64,000 nucleotides of DNA from Imbricaverruca yamaguchii (taxonomy: Eukaryota; Arthropoda; Thecostraca; Neoverrucidae), in NCBI GenBank assembly GCA_034440575.1, contig JAOTOL010001437.1:887001-951000 (forward strand), in the 5' to 3' direction. Below the pieces are notes generated by a model, which was not told where the DNA came from, made no database searches, and saw only the letters and a list, made by a program, of their open reading frames with translations. Positions 48,940 to 60,100 of this stretch are shown here, piece by piece. The position numbers and the translations under genes were made by a program. Each line of letters starts with the position of its first letter. Within the stretch, counting starts at the first letter, position 1.

Positions 48940-49850
48940 CCACGCTTAAAATCGTCCCTTCACTATGACAGAAGTAACTTTTACCGTAAAATGTCTGCGA
49001 GCTATATCAGAAGGGCCTAACAGAATCCTCAACGCTATGTCGAAACATTTTCCACCATGTGCCTTGGTTGACCTCCTCGCCTCCTTTAACACACCCCGGC
49101 GAAGCGACAAATTTCCGTCTTCGTGGCGGAAAGCCATCGAGACGGAACCTGTCATGAAGCCGGACAACACTCGTCGCGACTCTCTACAAGAGTGGTCACA
49201 TCCTCCGATCTCTTTGACATGATGCCTCCGCAAATTGATGGAGAGAATTGTAAATGTCCGTCTTAGCTGGTTCATAGAAAGTAAGCGCATTTTACAAGCT
49301 CTCAATGCTGGTTCACGAAGTCACAGCACTGTGAATCATCTTACGATTATTCATGTTAGTGCACCATAGTTGTAAGCAAAGCCGTCACGTAGGGGCAGTC
49401 TTCCTCGACATAGGAGCCTTGCGCGCGGTATGGCGTCCTAGGATGCTCAGGAAGCTGTGGAATCACTGGATACGCGGCGAAATGGAAACATTCCTGAAAG
49501 TCTCCTTGCCTGATCGCATCATTCGGGACAGCGTCGGGAACCACCCTTCTCACACGATTGTCCCGAAAATGGTGTCTCACAAGGCAGCGTATTTAGCTTC
49601 GCGCTATTTGCATTTATGGCCAATGATATCGAAAACGGATTATCGTGAAACATTGGAAGATCACCTTTTGTTGATGACCTGGCTATTTGGCTATGTGCGG
49701 TGCGGTACCGGTGTATGGAAATATAACTGCAAATGGCCGGGGCTCGTTTTGAAAGGTGAACAGCTTGAACGGAGCATGGACACTGTCCTAGACTACATCC
49801 AGGTATTGAAGCCCAGACCATAACATACCATTTTGACTGTATCAGGTAGG
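48940..49850 (+). mobile_element. second decayed LINE reverse-transcriptase fragment
   Basis: It begins with an RT fragment like the one before (SEGPNRILNAMSKHFPP, FPSSWRKAIETEPVMKPDN). Later frames give NGVSQGSVFS and FVDDLAIWL, the catalytic [FY]xDD box, at about 49660. Frame changes and stops are frequent. It lies in the same orientation as the previous fragment, so it may be another copy or a related element. Confidence 0.7.
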
Positions 49851-50809
49851 ATGCAAGATAGCATCGTCTGCATATGCAGTCACGTTCTAAGTAGATCGAA
49901 TAGGGCGATATCAGGCCAGTTCGCCACATCCTCCCTAATCTTGCTTTCATATTAAGTGTTTTACGAGGAAAATGTCCAATAAAATAATGGTATTTATTCC
50001 ACATTTCATACGTCTAGCTGCCTCATGCATAACACATCTGGATGCATTTGAGTGATACAGCTGGCCATTTCCCATCCGTGTAATGTACAGTTCACGGAGG
50101 GAACGTGCGTGAGTAGCCTGACGTGTGACCTGCCATCTTTCGCCATTTACAGGACTACAGCTTCACTTCCTTTCGCCAGTGGCGTCAGAATCGGTCTGCC
50201 GGCATTGCGACTGCCGATCGCCGGCTGCTGGAGTAAATGATGTTTGAAATGCTGTGCCAATACACATACCAATTGCCAAGCCAGCCAGCGCGATAACGCG
50301 CACCATCGTCAAGGGATATGGCTGGCCGCACACACCATCGTCCGGCGGGTCGACCGGTCCTCGCGGAGGCCCTCCACGGTATAGCGTGAGCTGTCTCCTC
50401 ACACCACGCACCGTCCAGCTCAACGAAAACAAACACAAATCAACAACATAATCGCTCTATCGCATTTCTGGAATGTTAAAACAGATTTGGTCACTGTTAG
50501 TTCACAAGGCGTCACAAGAGAAAAGGCGTACAAAAGGCTCGACACCGACCCCATGTAGCTTACCTATCACATGTCTAAGATCATAGGCATGACGTAAAAT
50601 CGATATGTTCCCTTAATCGGATGCGCAGTTCGATCGGAATCATCAATTAAACCTACGGCGAAGTCAACAGAGCGCGTCTGCCAGGCGCCTCACCGGTCAG
50701 CTGCACGTGTGTTCATAAGACCAGCCATCCCGCGTGGCTCAGCACCACCGCCCATCGCAAATGGCACTTGTCAAGTAATCCTATCGGTCGGCAGCATGCC
50801 AGCGCGCCG
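49851..50809. other. presumed numb 3' UTR and flank
   Basis: Largely unrecognised sequence downstream of the numb stop. AATAAA on the minus strand at 49993-49998 is the only poly(A)-like hexamer noted. Confidence 0.35.
49993..49998 (-). terminator. candidate numb poly(A) signal
   Basis: AATAAA on the minus strand, about 815 bases after the numb stop codon. It is supported only by the hexamer and position. Confidence 0.35.
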
Positions 50810-51106
50810 CTACATGTGCACCTCGAACGCCTTGACGGGCGCGGTGCCGATGAACGGGTTGGTGGCCTTGTTGGCCTGATTGTTCCTCTCGGCGATCTGC
50901 GCCCACTCAGAGTCGAACGGGTCGCTCTTCCAGCCGCCGGTGGTGGTGGTGGTGCTGGTGGTGGTGCTGGTGCTGGTGTTGGTGCTGGTGGTGGTTGTGG
51001 CGGCTGGTGGCGGTTCAGGCGGACTGCTGCCGTTCGTCAGTGACGTCAGCCAGTCGTCCGGCCGGCTAGGGGCCGGCTCCGGCGGACTGTCGGCCGTCGG
51101 CCTCGT
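50810..51106 (-). CDS. numb: numb exon 4 (terminal)
   Basis: 98 codons and stop, phase 0 from exon 3. It encodes [20 protein letters not shown], a Thr/Ser tract, then [32 protein letters not shown] and the stop. DPF is the AP-2 alpha-adaptin motif and NPF the Eps15-homology-domain motif of Numb; human Numb ends in a similar TNPF...KTFEIEL. The acceptor GTACCCGCCGCAG abuts the 36-bp array. Confidence 0.93.
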   Translation of the reverse strand, partial: TRPTADSPPEPAPSRPDDWLTSLTNGSSPPEPPPAATTTTSTNTSTSTTTSTTTTTGGWKSDPFDSEWAQIAERNNQANKATNPFIGTAPVKAFEVHM

Positions 51107-54100
51107 CTGCGGCGGGTACACTGTGTCACACACCCACACCGGCACCAGGCGGTACACTGTGTCACACACCCACACCGGCGCCATACGGTACACTGTGTCA
51201 CACACCCACACCGGCACCAGGGGTGCTCACACACCCACACCGGCGCCATACGGTACACTGTGCCACACACCCACACCGACACCAGGCGGTACACTGCGGC
51301 ACACCCACACCGGCACCAGGGGTCCTGTCACACACCCACACCGGCACCAGGCGGTCACTGTCACCCACACCGGCGCCAGGCGGTACACTTGTCACACACC
51401 CACACCGGCGCCAGGCGGTACACTGTGTCACACACCCACACCGGCACCAGGCGGTACACTGTGTCACACACCCACACGGCACCGGGCGGTACACTTGTCA
51501 CACACCCACCCCAGGCGGTACACTGTCCACACCCACACCGGCACCAGGCGGTACACTGTGTCACACACCCACACCGGCACCAGGCGGTACACTGCACACA
51601 CCCACACCGGCCCAGGCTGTGTCACACACCCACACCGGCACCAGGCGGTCACTGTGTCACACACCCACACCGGCACCAGGCGGTACACTGTGTCACACAC
51701 CCACACCGGCACCAGGCGGTACACTGTGTCACACACCCACACCGGCACCAGGCGGTACACTGTCACACACCCACACCGGCACCAGGCGGTACACTGTGTC
51801 ACACCCACCCGGCGGTACACTTGTCACACACCCACACCGGCACCAGGCGGTACACTGTCACACCCATACCGACACCAAGCGGTGCACTGTGTCACACACC
51901 CACACCGGCACCAGGCGGTACACTGTGTCACACACCCACACCGGCACCAGGCGGTACACTGTGTCACACACCCACACCGACACCAGGCGGTACACTGTGT
52001 CACACACCCACACCGACACCAGGCGGTACACTGTGTCACACACCCACACCGGCACCAGGCGGTACACTGTGTCACACACCCACACCGGCACCAGGCGGTA
52101 CACTGTGTCACACACCCACACCGGCACCAGGCGGCACACTGTGTCACACACCCACACCGACACCAGGCGGTACACTGTGTCACACACCCACACCGGCACC
52201 AGGCGGTACACTGTCACACACCCACACCGGCACCAGGCGGTACACTGTGTCACACACCCACACCGGCACCAGGCGGTACACTGTGTCACACACCCACACC
52301 GGCACCAGGCGGTACACTGTGTCACACACCCACACCGGCACCAGGCGGTACACTGTGTCACACACCCACACCGGCACCAGGCGGTACACTGTGTCACACA
52401 CCCATACCGGCGCCATACGGTACACTGTGTCACACACCCATACCGGCACCAGGCGGTACGCTGTGTCACACACCCACGCAGGCACCAGGCGGTACACGTG
52501 TCACACACCCACACCGGCACCAGGCGGTACACTGTGTCACACACCCACACCGGCACCAGGCGGTACACTGTGTCACACACCCACACCGGCACCAGGCGGT
52601 ACACTGTCACACACCCACACCGGCACCAGGCGGTACACTGTCACACACCCACACCGGCACCAGGCGGTACACTGGTCACACACCCACACCGGCACCAGGC
52701 GGTACACTGTCACACACCCACACCGGCACCAGGCGGTACACTGTCACACACCCACACCGGCACCAGGCGGTACACTGTGTCACACACCCACACCGGCACC
52801 AGGCGGTACACTGTGTCACACACCCACACCGGCACCAGGCGGTACACTGTGTCACACACCCACACCGGCACCAGGCGGTACACTGTGTCACACACCCACA
52901 CCGACACCAGGCGGTACACTGTGTCACACACCCACACCGGCACCAGGCGGTACACTGTGTCACACACCCACACCGGCACCAGGCGGTACACTGTGTCACA
53001 CACCCACACCGGCGCCAGGCGGTACACTGTGTCACACACCCACACCGGCACCAGGCGGTACACTGTCACACACCCACACCGGCACCAGGCGGTACACTGT
53101 CACACACCCACACCGGCACCAGGCGGTACACTGTGTCACACACCCACACCGGCACCAGACGGTACACTGTGTCACACACCCATACCGGCGCCATACGGTA
53201 CACTGTGTCACACACCCACACCGGCACCAGGCGGTACACTGTGTCACACACCCACACCGGCACCAGGCGGTACACTGTGTCACACACCCACACCGGCACC
53301 AGGCGGTACACTGTCACACACCCACACCGGCACCAGGCGGTACACTGTGTCACACACCCACACCGACACCAGGCGGTACACTGTGTCACACACCCACACC
53401 GGCACCAGGCGGTACACTGTCACACACCCATACCGGCGCCATACGGTACACTGTCACACCCACACCGGCACCAGGCGGTACACTGTGTCACACACCCACA
53501 CCGGCACCAGGCGGTACACTGTCACACACCCACACCGGCACCAGGCGGTACACTGTGTCACACACCCACACCGGCACCAGGCGGTACACTGTCACACACC
53601 CACACAGACACCAGGCGGTACACTGTCACACCCATACCGGCACCAGGCGGTACACTGTGTCCACACCACACCGGCGCCATGCGGTACACTGTGTACACAC
53701 CCACACCGGCACCAGGCGGTACACTGTGTCACACCCACACCGGCACCAGGCGGTACACTGTGTCACACACCCACACAGACACCAGGCGGTACACTACACC
53801 CATACCGACACCAAGCGATACACTGTCACACACCCACACAGACACCAGGCGGTACACTGTCACACCCATACCGACACCAAGCGGTGCACTATCTGACATC
53901 CACACCGGTATGCGGGCGGTACACTACATGACATCGACATCGGCAGCGGGCGGTACGCCGTGTGACAGGGTACTGCGCAGTCACACAGCGAGACATGTAC
54001 AGCACCTGACACGGTTCAGCGCAGTTGCCGATGTCGATGCAACCTGCACACCACTGTCAGGGGAGGCTTGGCAAAGGAAGTGCACCCAAGTGGTACAAGA

Positions 54101-57100
54101 GAAAAGTTAACTGACCTTGAATTACCAGCAATTGTTCAGCTTGTGAGCATACTGTCGAGCTCGGGACTGGACAGTGTGCCATCTGGTCCTGGTGACATAA
54201 ACGTGCGTGCAAAACTGGGCCGTCAGCTCTGCGTGCGGTGGACTCCGCGGGAGGTGGTGCTGGAGGGGCCGGGAGGTGGTGCTGGAGGGCCCGGAAGGTG
54301 GTGTTGGAGGGGCCGGGAGCCGGTGTTGAAGGGGCCGGGAGGTGGTGCTGGAGGGGCCGGAAGGTGGTGCTGGAGGGGCCGGGAGCCGGTGCCGGAGAGG
54401 CCGGTGCTGGAGTGGCTGGGGAGGCAGAATTAGATTGACTGGGGGGGGCAGACCGTAAGTGACTGGGGGAGGCAGAGTTGGAGTCGCTGGTGCGGCACAG
54501 TTGGCGTGACCGGGGAAGGCGGTGCTGCTGTGGCCTGGGAGGAAGTAGCCATTCTCACCTGCGGCGTGTCGGTGAGCTGGTTCAGACCCTGTGACAGCTC
54601 CCGACACAGTAGGGTCACGTTATCCGTATCCTCGTGCTCGTCGGCGGCCGGCACCTCCGGAATGGGCGCCACTCGGGGCCTGTCCGGTCCGGGCAGCCGG
54701 CCCTGCCTCTCCAGCGTGGAGGGCAGCTCGTTGAGCCGCAGCGAGTACTGCCGCTTGAACGGCGACACGTCCGACAGCCGGCCCTGCACGCGGAAGCTGC
54801 CCTGCCGTTCGAACATGCCGACGGGCGCGTGCGGCCGCTCAACCGCGAACGGGTTGCTGACGGGCAACACCGGCACCGGCTCTGCGGGCGTCAGGCCAGG
54901 GGTCAGACCGGCTCTGCGGGTGTCAGGTCATGGGTCAGACCGGCTCTGCGAGTGTCGGGTCACGGGTCAGACCGGCTCTGCGGGCGTCAGGTCAGGGGTC
55001 AGACCGGCTCTGCGAGTGTCGGGTCACGGGTTAGACCGAAGCTAGGGAGGTCAACTCTGGGTCAGACCGGCTGTGTGGGTTTCAACTCGGGGGTGATACC
55101 GGAGCTGTGGAGGTGCGGCTACTAGTTAGGCCGGCGCTGAGCAGGTCAGATCAGTCTAGCTAGCAGGGTAACCGGTACAAAGGAGATCATATCAATGGGC
55201 ACTTCTGACAAGAAATGTGAGGGTGCATTAGAAAATGTCGATATGGAACAAATAGCTGGGAGATATGGGATGAGCGAGAGATATGGGACAGCTTCAGTAA
55301 ACAGTTGTTTCACACAGTGTGCCATATCGTACTTTAATTTTTCGACTCATCCGACTGCTGGAATCACTAACGCCGCTAATCTCTCACGCCAGTTTTCCGC
55401 GAGTGGACTCCGTAATCCAGCTGGTTATGGGATTCGAACCCATGATCTTACGATCAAGAGTCCAACCCCGACCGACTGAGCTTCCGCGGCCCCAGTGAGC
55501 CCTATGGAAAGCGAAGCATGCATCAAGGTGCCTTATAAACAACACTTCCTGGAAGTGTGCGGAAGGGAGAAGGCTGAGTTGTTAAAGACAGCTTGCCATG
55601 TAGATTTGCTCTGATGATATGCTGCACTTCCCGTTACCAGGCTGACCGGTTTGCGACGGGTCGGGTCAGGCCTGATCAGGTCCGACTCGGTCGGGTGAGG
55701 TCGTTCCCACCTGTCAGAGGACGCCGCTGACAACTGACCTGCCGGCTTGCATTCCTGCGGGTCGGTGAGCCGCTCGGTGATGGTGCCCTGTCGGAAGCTG
55801 CCGAACCGGGTGAAGCTCGAGGTGGCCGGGTCCACAGTCATCGTGACAGAGCACTCCTTGTCGCGCTTCTGCTTCCTCTCCAGACAGGCGGCGAATGCGC
55901 AGCCCACCGCATGGCTCAGTCGGTCACCCTGAGGTCACAAGACCGGGTCACACGTCAGACGGCTACCCTGAGGTCACACGTCAGAGGTCTATCCAGTGTC
56001 ATATGACCAGGTCAGACGGCTACTCGGGGTCACACGACCTCGCTTTCCTGGACCAAAGAGCTACCCAGATAGTCCAGATGACCCTCCGAGTCACAGTGGG
56101 GGTCATAACGCACCGATCCAGACGGTACCCGAACAGAAATCTCAGTGAGGGTCAGGCCACTGACCAAGATGACCCCCGAGGCAGTGCTCACGGTGCAGGT
56201 CGCACGCCCATCACACCGTAGTCGTGCGCCACACGGTAATCCGAGGTTACAACGGGGCCCACAGTCTGCGAGACATGGGATGCGGGACGGGTCACACCGA
56301 CATTCAGGGGTCCCAGTGCAGGTACCGGGACTGTCCGGTCTTAGTACCGTACATAGCACCGGCTGAGGGGCCATCCTGCAACCAAGTTTCTGAAGAGCTT
56401 AGCCCGAGGCTGTCGTCGCGGCACGGTACGAGTACATCATAGTCACGACTAACTCGACCAAGTGGCATCGCAACCAACTTGGTCCAAGCGCCGCTATGCA
56501 GCCTGCGGATGCATCTTGGACTGCCACAGTGGAACCGACGCGTGGGTGTAATCTCTGAGGGAGAGGTGTGAGTGCCCCCCACAGATTAGCAGTGGCTCAA
56601 ACTCGGGAGCCATTCGCAACGTGGCTGGCATGGCTTCCGACTGGTGCTGCTCTTCAGAAGACTGATATGCGTCCCATGTATTCTGACTGACGCTACTCTT
56701 CAAAAGACTGCTGTGCGTCTGCACTCATGGCTTCAGACTGATGCCGTTCCTGAGGAGGCATTCCTGAGCGTCTACGTTCAGCACGGGTCTCGGCGGAGGC
56801 GGACTGCCCGAGTGGTGCCCGGTGGCCACGCTATGCGACAGTCTGGTGTACGTGGTTGGAATTCTTAGGAGCGTCAGCTGTCTTGGGCATATTGCGCCAA
56901 TAACTAATGGCAGTCTGACGTGCGTAGTTGGGATTTTTGGCGCGTCTGTTGCCTTGGCACTACACTGTGCCAATAGCTAATGGCATAGCCCGGTGTTGTT
57001 CGGCGAGATTGCAGCTCCTCCGGTCCCTAGCACCGCGCCGATTAGCCGGATGTAATTAGATTAAAGTTCATGAGTTAATGACCCAATGTGCCCTGTTCGC

Positions 57101-60100
57101 GCATTGTTTGGTTGGGCCCAGACGACTGGGTCGCTCACAGACGTCGACATTTTCGACACTTCTTTCGATAGTGCCATGCTCTGACGATGCGTAATTTGAA
57201 CTTTTCCGTTGGGAGTCACCATCAGTCGCTTCACTATTACCATGCTGCACAAGTTGTCGCTGCTCGCTGTATTTTTCAACGTGCTCATTCATACCGGCAT
57301 AAATCAATGGTGATTGTTTTTAACTCGGCAATGACTGAGGAGGGCGTACGACTCTCACTGAAGGAACAGTGCCTCAGAAGTATGTACATCTCTGGCCAGC
57401 GATTCTACACCTCGGGCTAAAAGCCATTCCCAGACGTCATCCTAGGTCACTTGTCATGACGTCATTATGGAGACCATGTTCTCGGTCTCGACCCTGACTC
57501 AGATATTACTGCTCCGGCTAGCAGGTTAGATCTGTAACATCATTGAATACCCACGTTTTGGTCAGAGCAACATATGAGGTCAATGCAGACCAATATGGAA
57601 TCAACAGAGATCACCTTTATCCTCATTCCAGGTCACCATAGGTCTTCAGATTTCACTCCAAACAAATGGGTGGGAAACGTAATCAAACTACATGCGACTA
57701 TGATCCATCACAGCTTCAAATGAATGATCATTCTGATGTAGCAAGGTGAAAATAGTGGCGCGTGCGATGTAACCCTTTTCGGGTATCGTGTGGTGGGATG
57801 GTGACAAATGGAATTACAAACAACTGCGATCCCCACCACGCTAGCAACAAAAAGGGTATCTCGACTGACTACATATGGTATGCAACAGTCGACTTGGCCT
57901 GCCGTCGGTAATCTGAAGTGTGCAAGTCTGGTCTTCACGCATGGTAACTGCTTACCAGAAACTAGCGTAGCCAGAGGGAGGTCACCTTGGGCACGTGAAA
58001 AAGTAGAGCGAGGCTACACTTTTAGAGCAGGCATTAATTACACCAAAAACGTAAATTCAAACAACGATCAACATGCCAAAATATGCATATCCTTCCACGC
58101 ATTCAAGCATATGCGCAGCGCAAAAAAGCAGCTTCGACATTAAATACAAACTGCCTTTTCAGCCAGAAATTAAGCTTGCGACAGGATAAATTCCAACATG
58201 TTGGTAGCGGCATGCCGATAATTACTATCTCGCACAGACGGTTCTCGACTGACTTGCACACCGGTAATACTAGCGATTTGTTCGCCTGTTTCTGCTCGTC
58301 AATACGCCAATCAGCACCCTTCACTCTGAACGAAACGAAGCGGACAATCATAGCAGCAGCGGTGGGGAGTGATCGTCAAGAAGAGCCTTAGGTCATTTAC
58401 GACGCATTCAACCGCTAGGTCATATAGCGTCGCCAACCTCTCACGCCGATTGGTTGCGGGTGGACTCGGTAATCTCGCCAGTTGTGGGATGCGAACCCGC
58501 AATCTTACGATCAAGAGTCCGACACCCTACCGACTGAGCTACCGCGGCCCCTGGGGAATGCTCAGATATGCGCGGGCACACAACACTGAGAGGTTGATAT
58601 GGTTTCTGCTGCGGCTCTGCGGCAACCCAGGCACATACTCACGTTCACCGGCAGCTCCAAACCCTGCGACAAAAATGGCGCGGGTCGGACGGTTACTAAA
58701 GCTGGACAATACACGGCCAATACAGCCAACTACAGCCAACACACGGCCAACACACAGCCAACACACGGCCAACACACAGCCAACACACAGCCAACACACA
58801 GCCAACACACAGCCAATACACAGCCAGCACACAACCCCGATGGCCAAGACACAGCCAACACACAGCCAACACACAGCCAACACACAGCCAACACACAGCC
58901 AGCACACAGCCAACACACAGCCAACGCACAACCAACGCACGGCCAACGCACAGCCAACGCACGGCCAGCACACAACCGATACACAGCCAACACACGACCA
59001 GACCCCGCGACAGAAACGGCGTGGTTGGACGGTGACTAAAGCTGGACATTACACGGCGAAAACACAGCCAACACACAACCAGCACACGCAATCAACGGCC
59101 ACGTCCGGCAGAAAGCCGGCCACACCCGGCCACACCCGACCGACAGACCCGCCAACGGGCCGCTCCACAACTCGCGCAAGAGCACACCAGCGCCTAGTCA
59201 GCCCGCCTCCGCAGCGGCGCACCAGAAACTCGTTGGCTCGGCCCCGCCCCCATAACGACAGTGCAGCCTCGAATTCAGCCTTCCCTCCCGGAGCATGGCT
59301 GGCGCCAAATTTCCGGTCGGCAGGTGAGCACGTGGCGGGAGTGGACGCTGCCGTCGACCAGCACCGACCGTGGCCGGCGAGCAGCATCGATAGCGATGGA
59401 CGTTAACGTCCAGGACGCGAGACGAGTCCATTTGCACGACGGCGACGTCAGACAACCAACGTCCAATTGCGGGCGATGGATGACATAGCTGAAGGAGCCC
59501 GGCGCCTGACGATCGTGTGGCCTTCAACATCCTGCACACAACTGCGCAGAGCGCACCAGCTTCTGATCTGATGTCCACGACAGGGTCTTCAGGCATTGTC
59601 GGCTGGCATTCTCTCCATCACATTAACACATGCCAAGATACAAATAATACGCAAAGCATAAGAAGTCATCCAGTGCACTTCAGGAAATTCAGGACACCAG
59701 ATTCAGACCGCTATGATACTGTACCCATCAGAGGTACCTGTGGCCGGGTTTGGTGGTGGGCGCGGACGCCGAGTTGGGCCGCCGCTCGGACGAGCGGTCG
59801 GCACCTGAGCCACGTCGATATCGACGGGGGCCTGAGTAAACCAACAAACCGACCACCCACCCGTAATTGAGCAGCTATCGAAGCCGGTCGGCCCGTGGCA
59901 GCCGACAAAAATACCAACCGCCATCGACCGGAACAGCAAGTCCACCACCGTGTCCACCGACAGAGTTAAGCACTGCTGCGCACAGCGTAGGTCGGAAAAC
60001 GAGCGGAAATAGAACGCCGGGTCGTAGCAAAACCCAGTCTCGGCTAACACGCTTCCGGGTACATCGAAGACTTAGGTGAAGGTCCAATGTCCGCCAATGG

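Noticed and set aside
50880..54110. A 1,076-residue plus-strand ORF rich in [10 protein letters not shown] repeats, with other long ORFs in the same region
   Set aside because: It is the 36-bp minisatellite read in an open frame. Codons follow the repeat, several frames are open at once and no domain is present.
58485..58551. A possible functional tRNA-Lys gene on the minus strand (also 55430-55493 and 22302-22370)
   Set aside because: Anticodon and acceptor stems are mispaired and each head continues into a shared SINE body.
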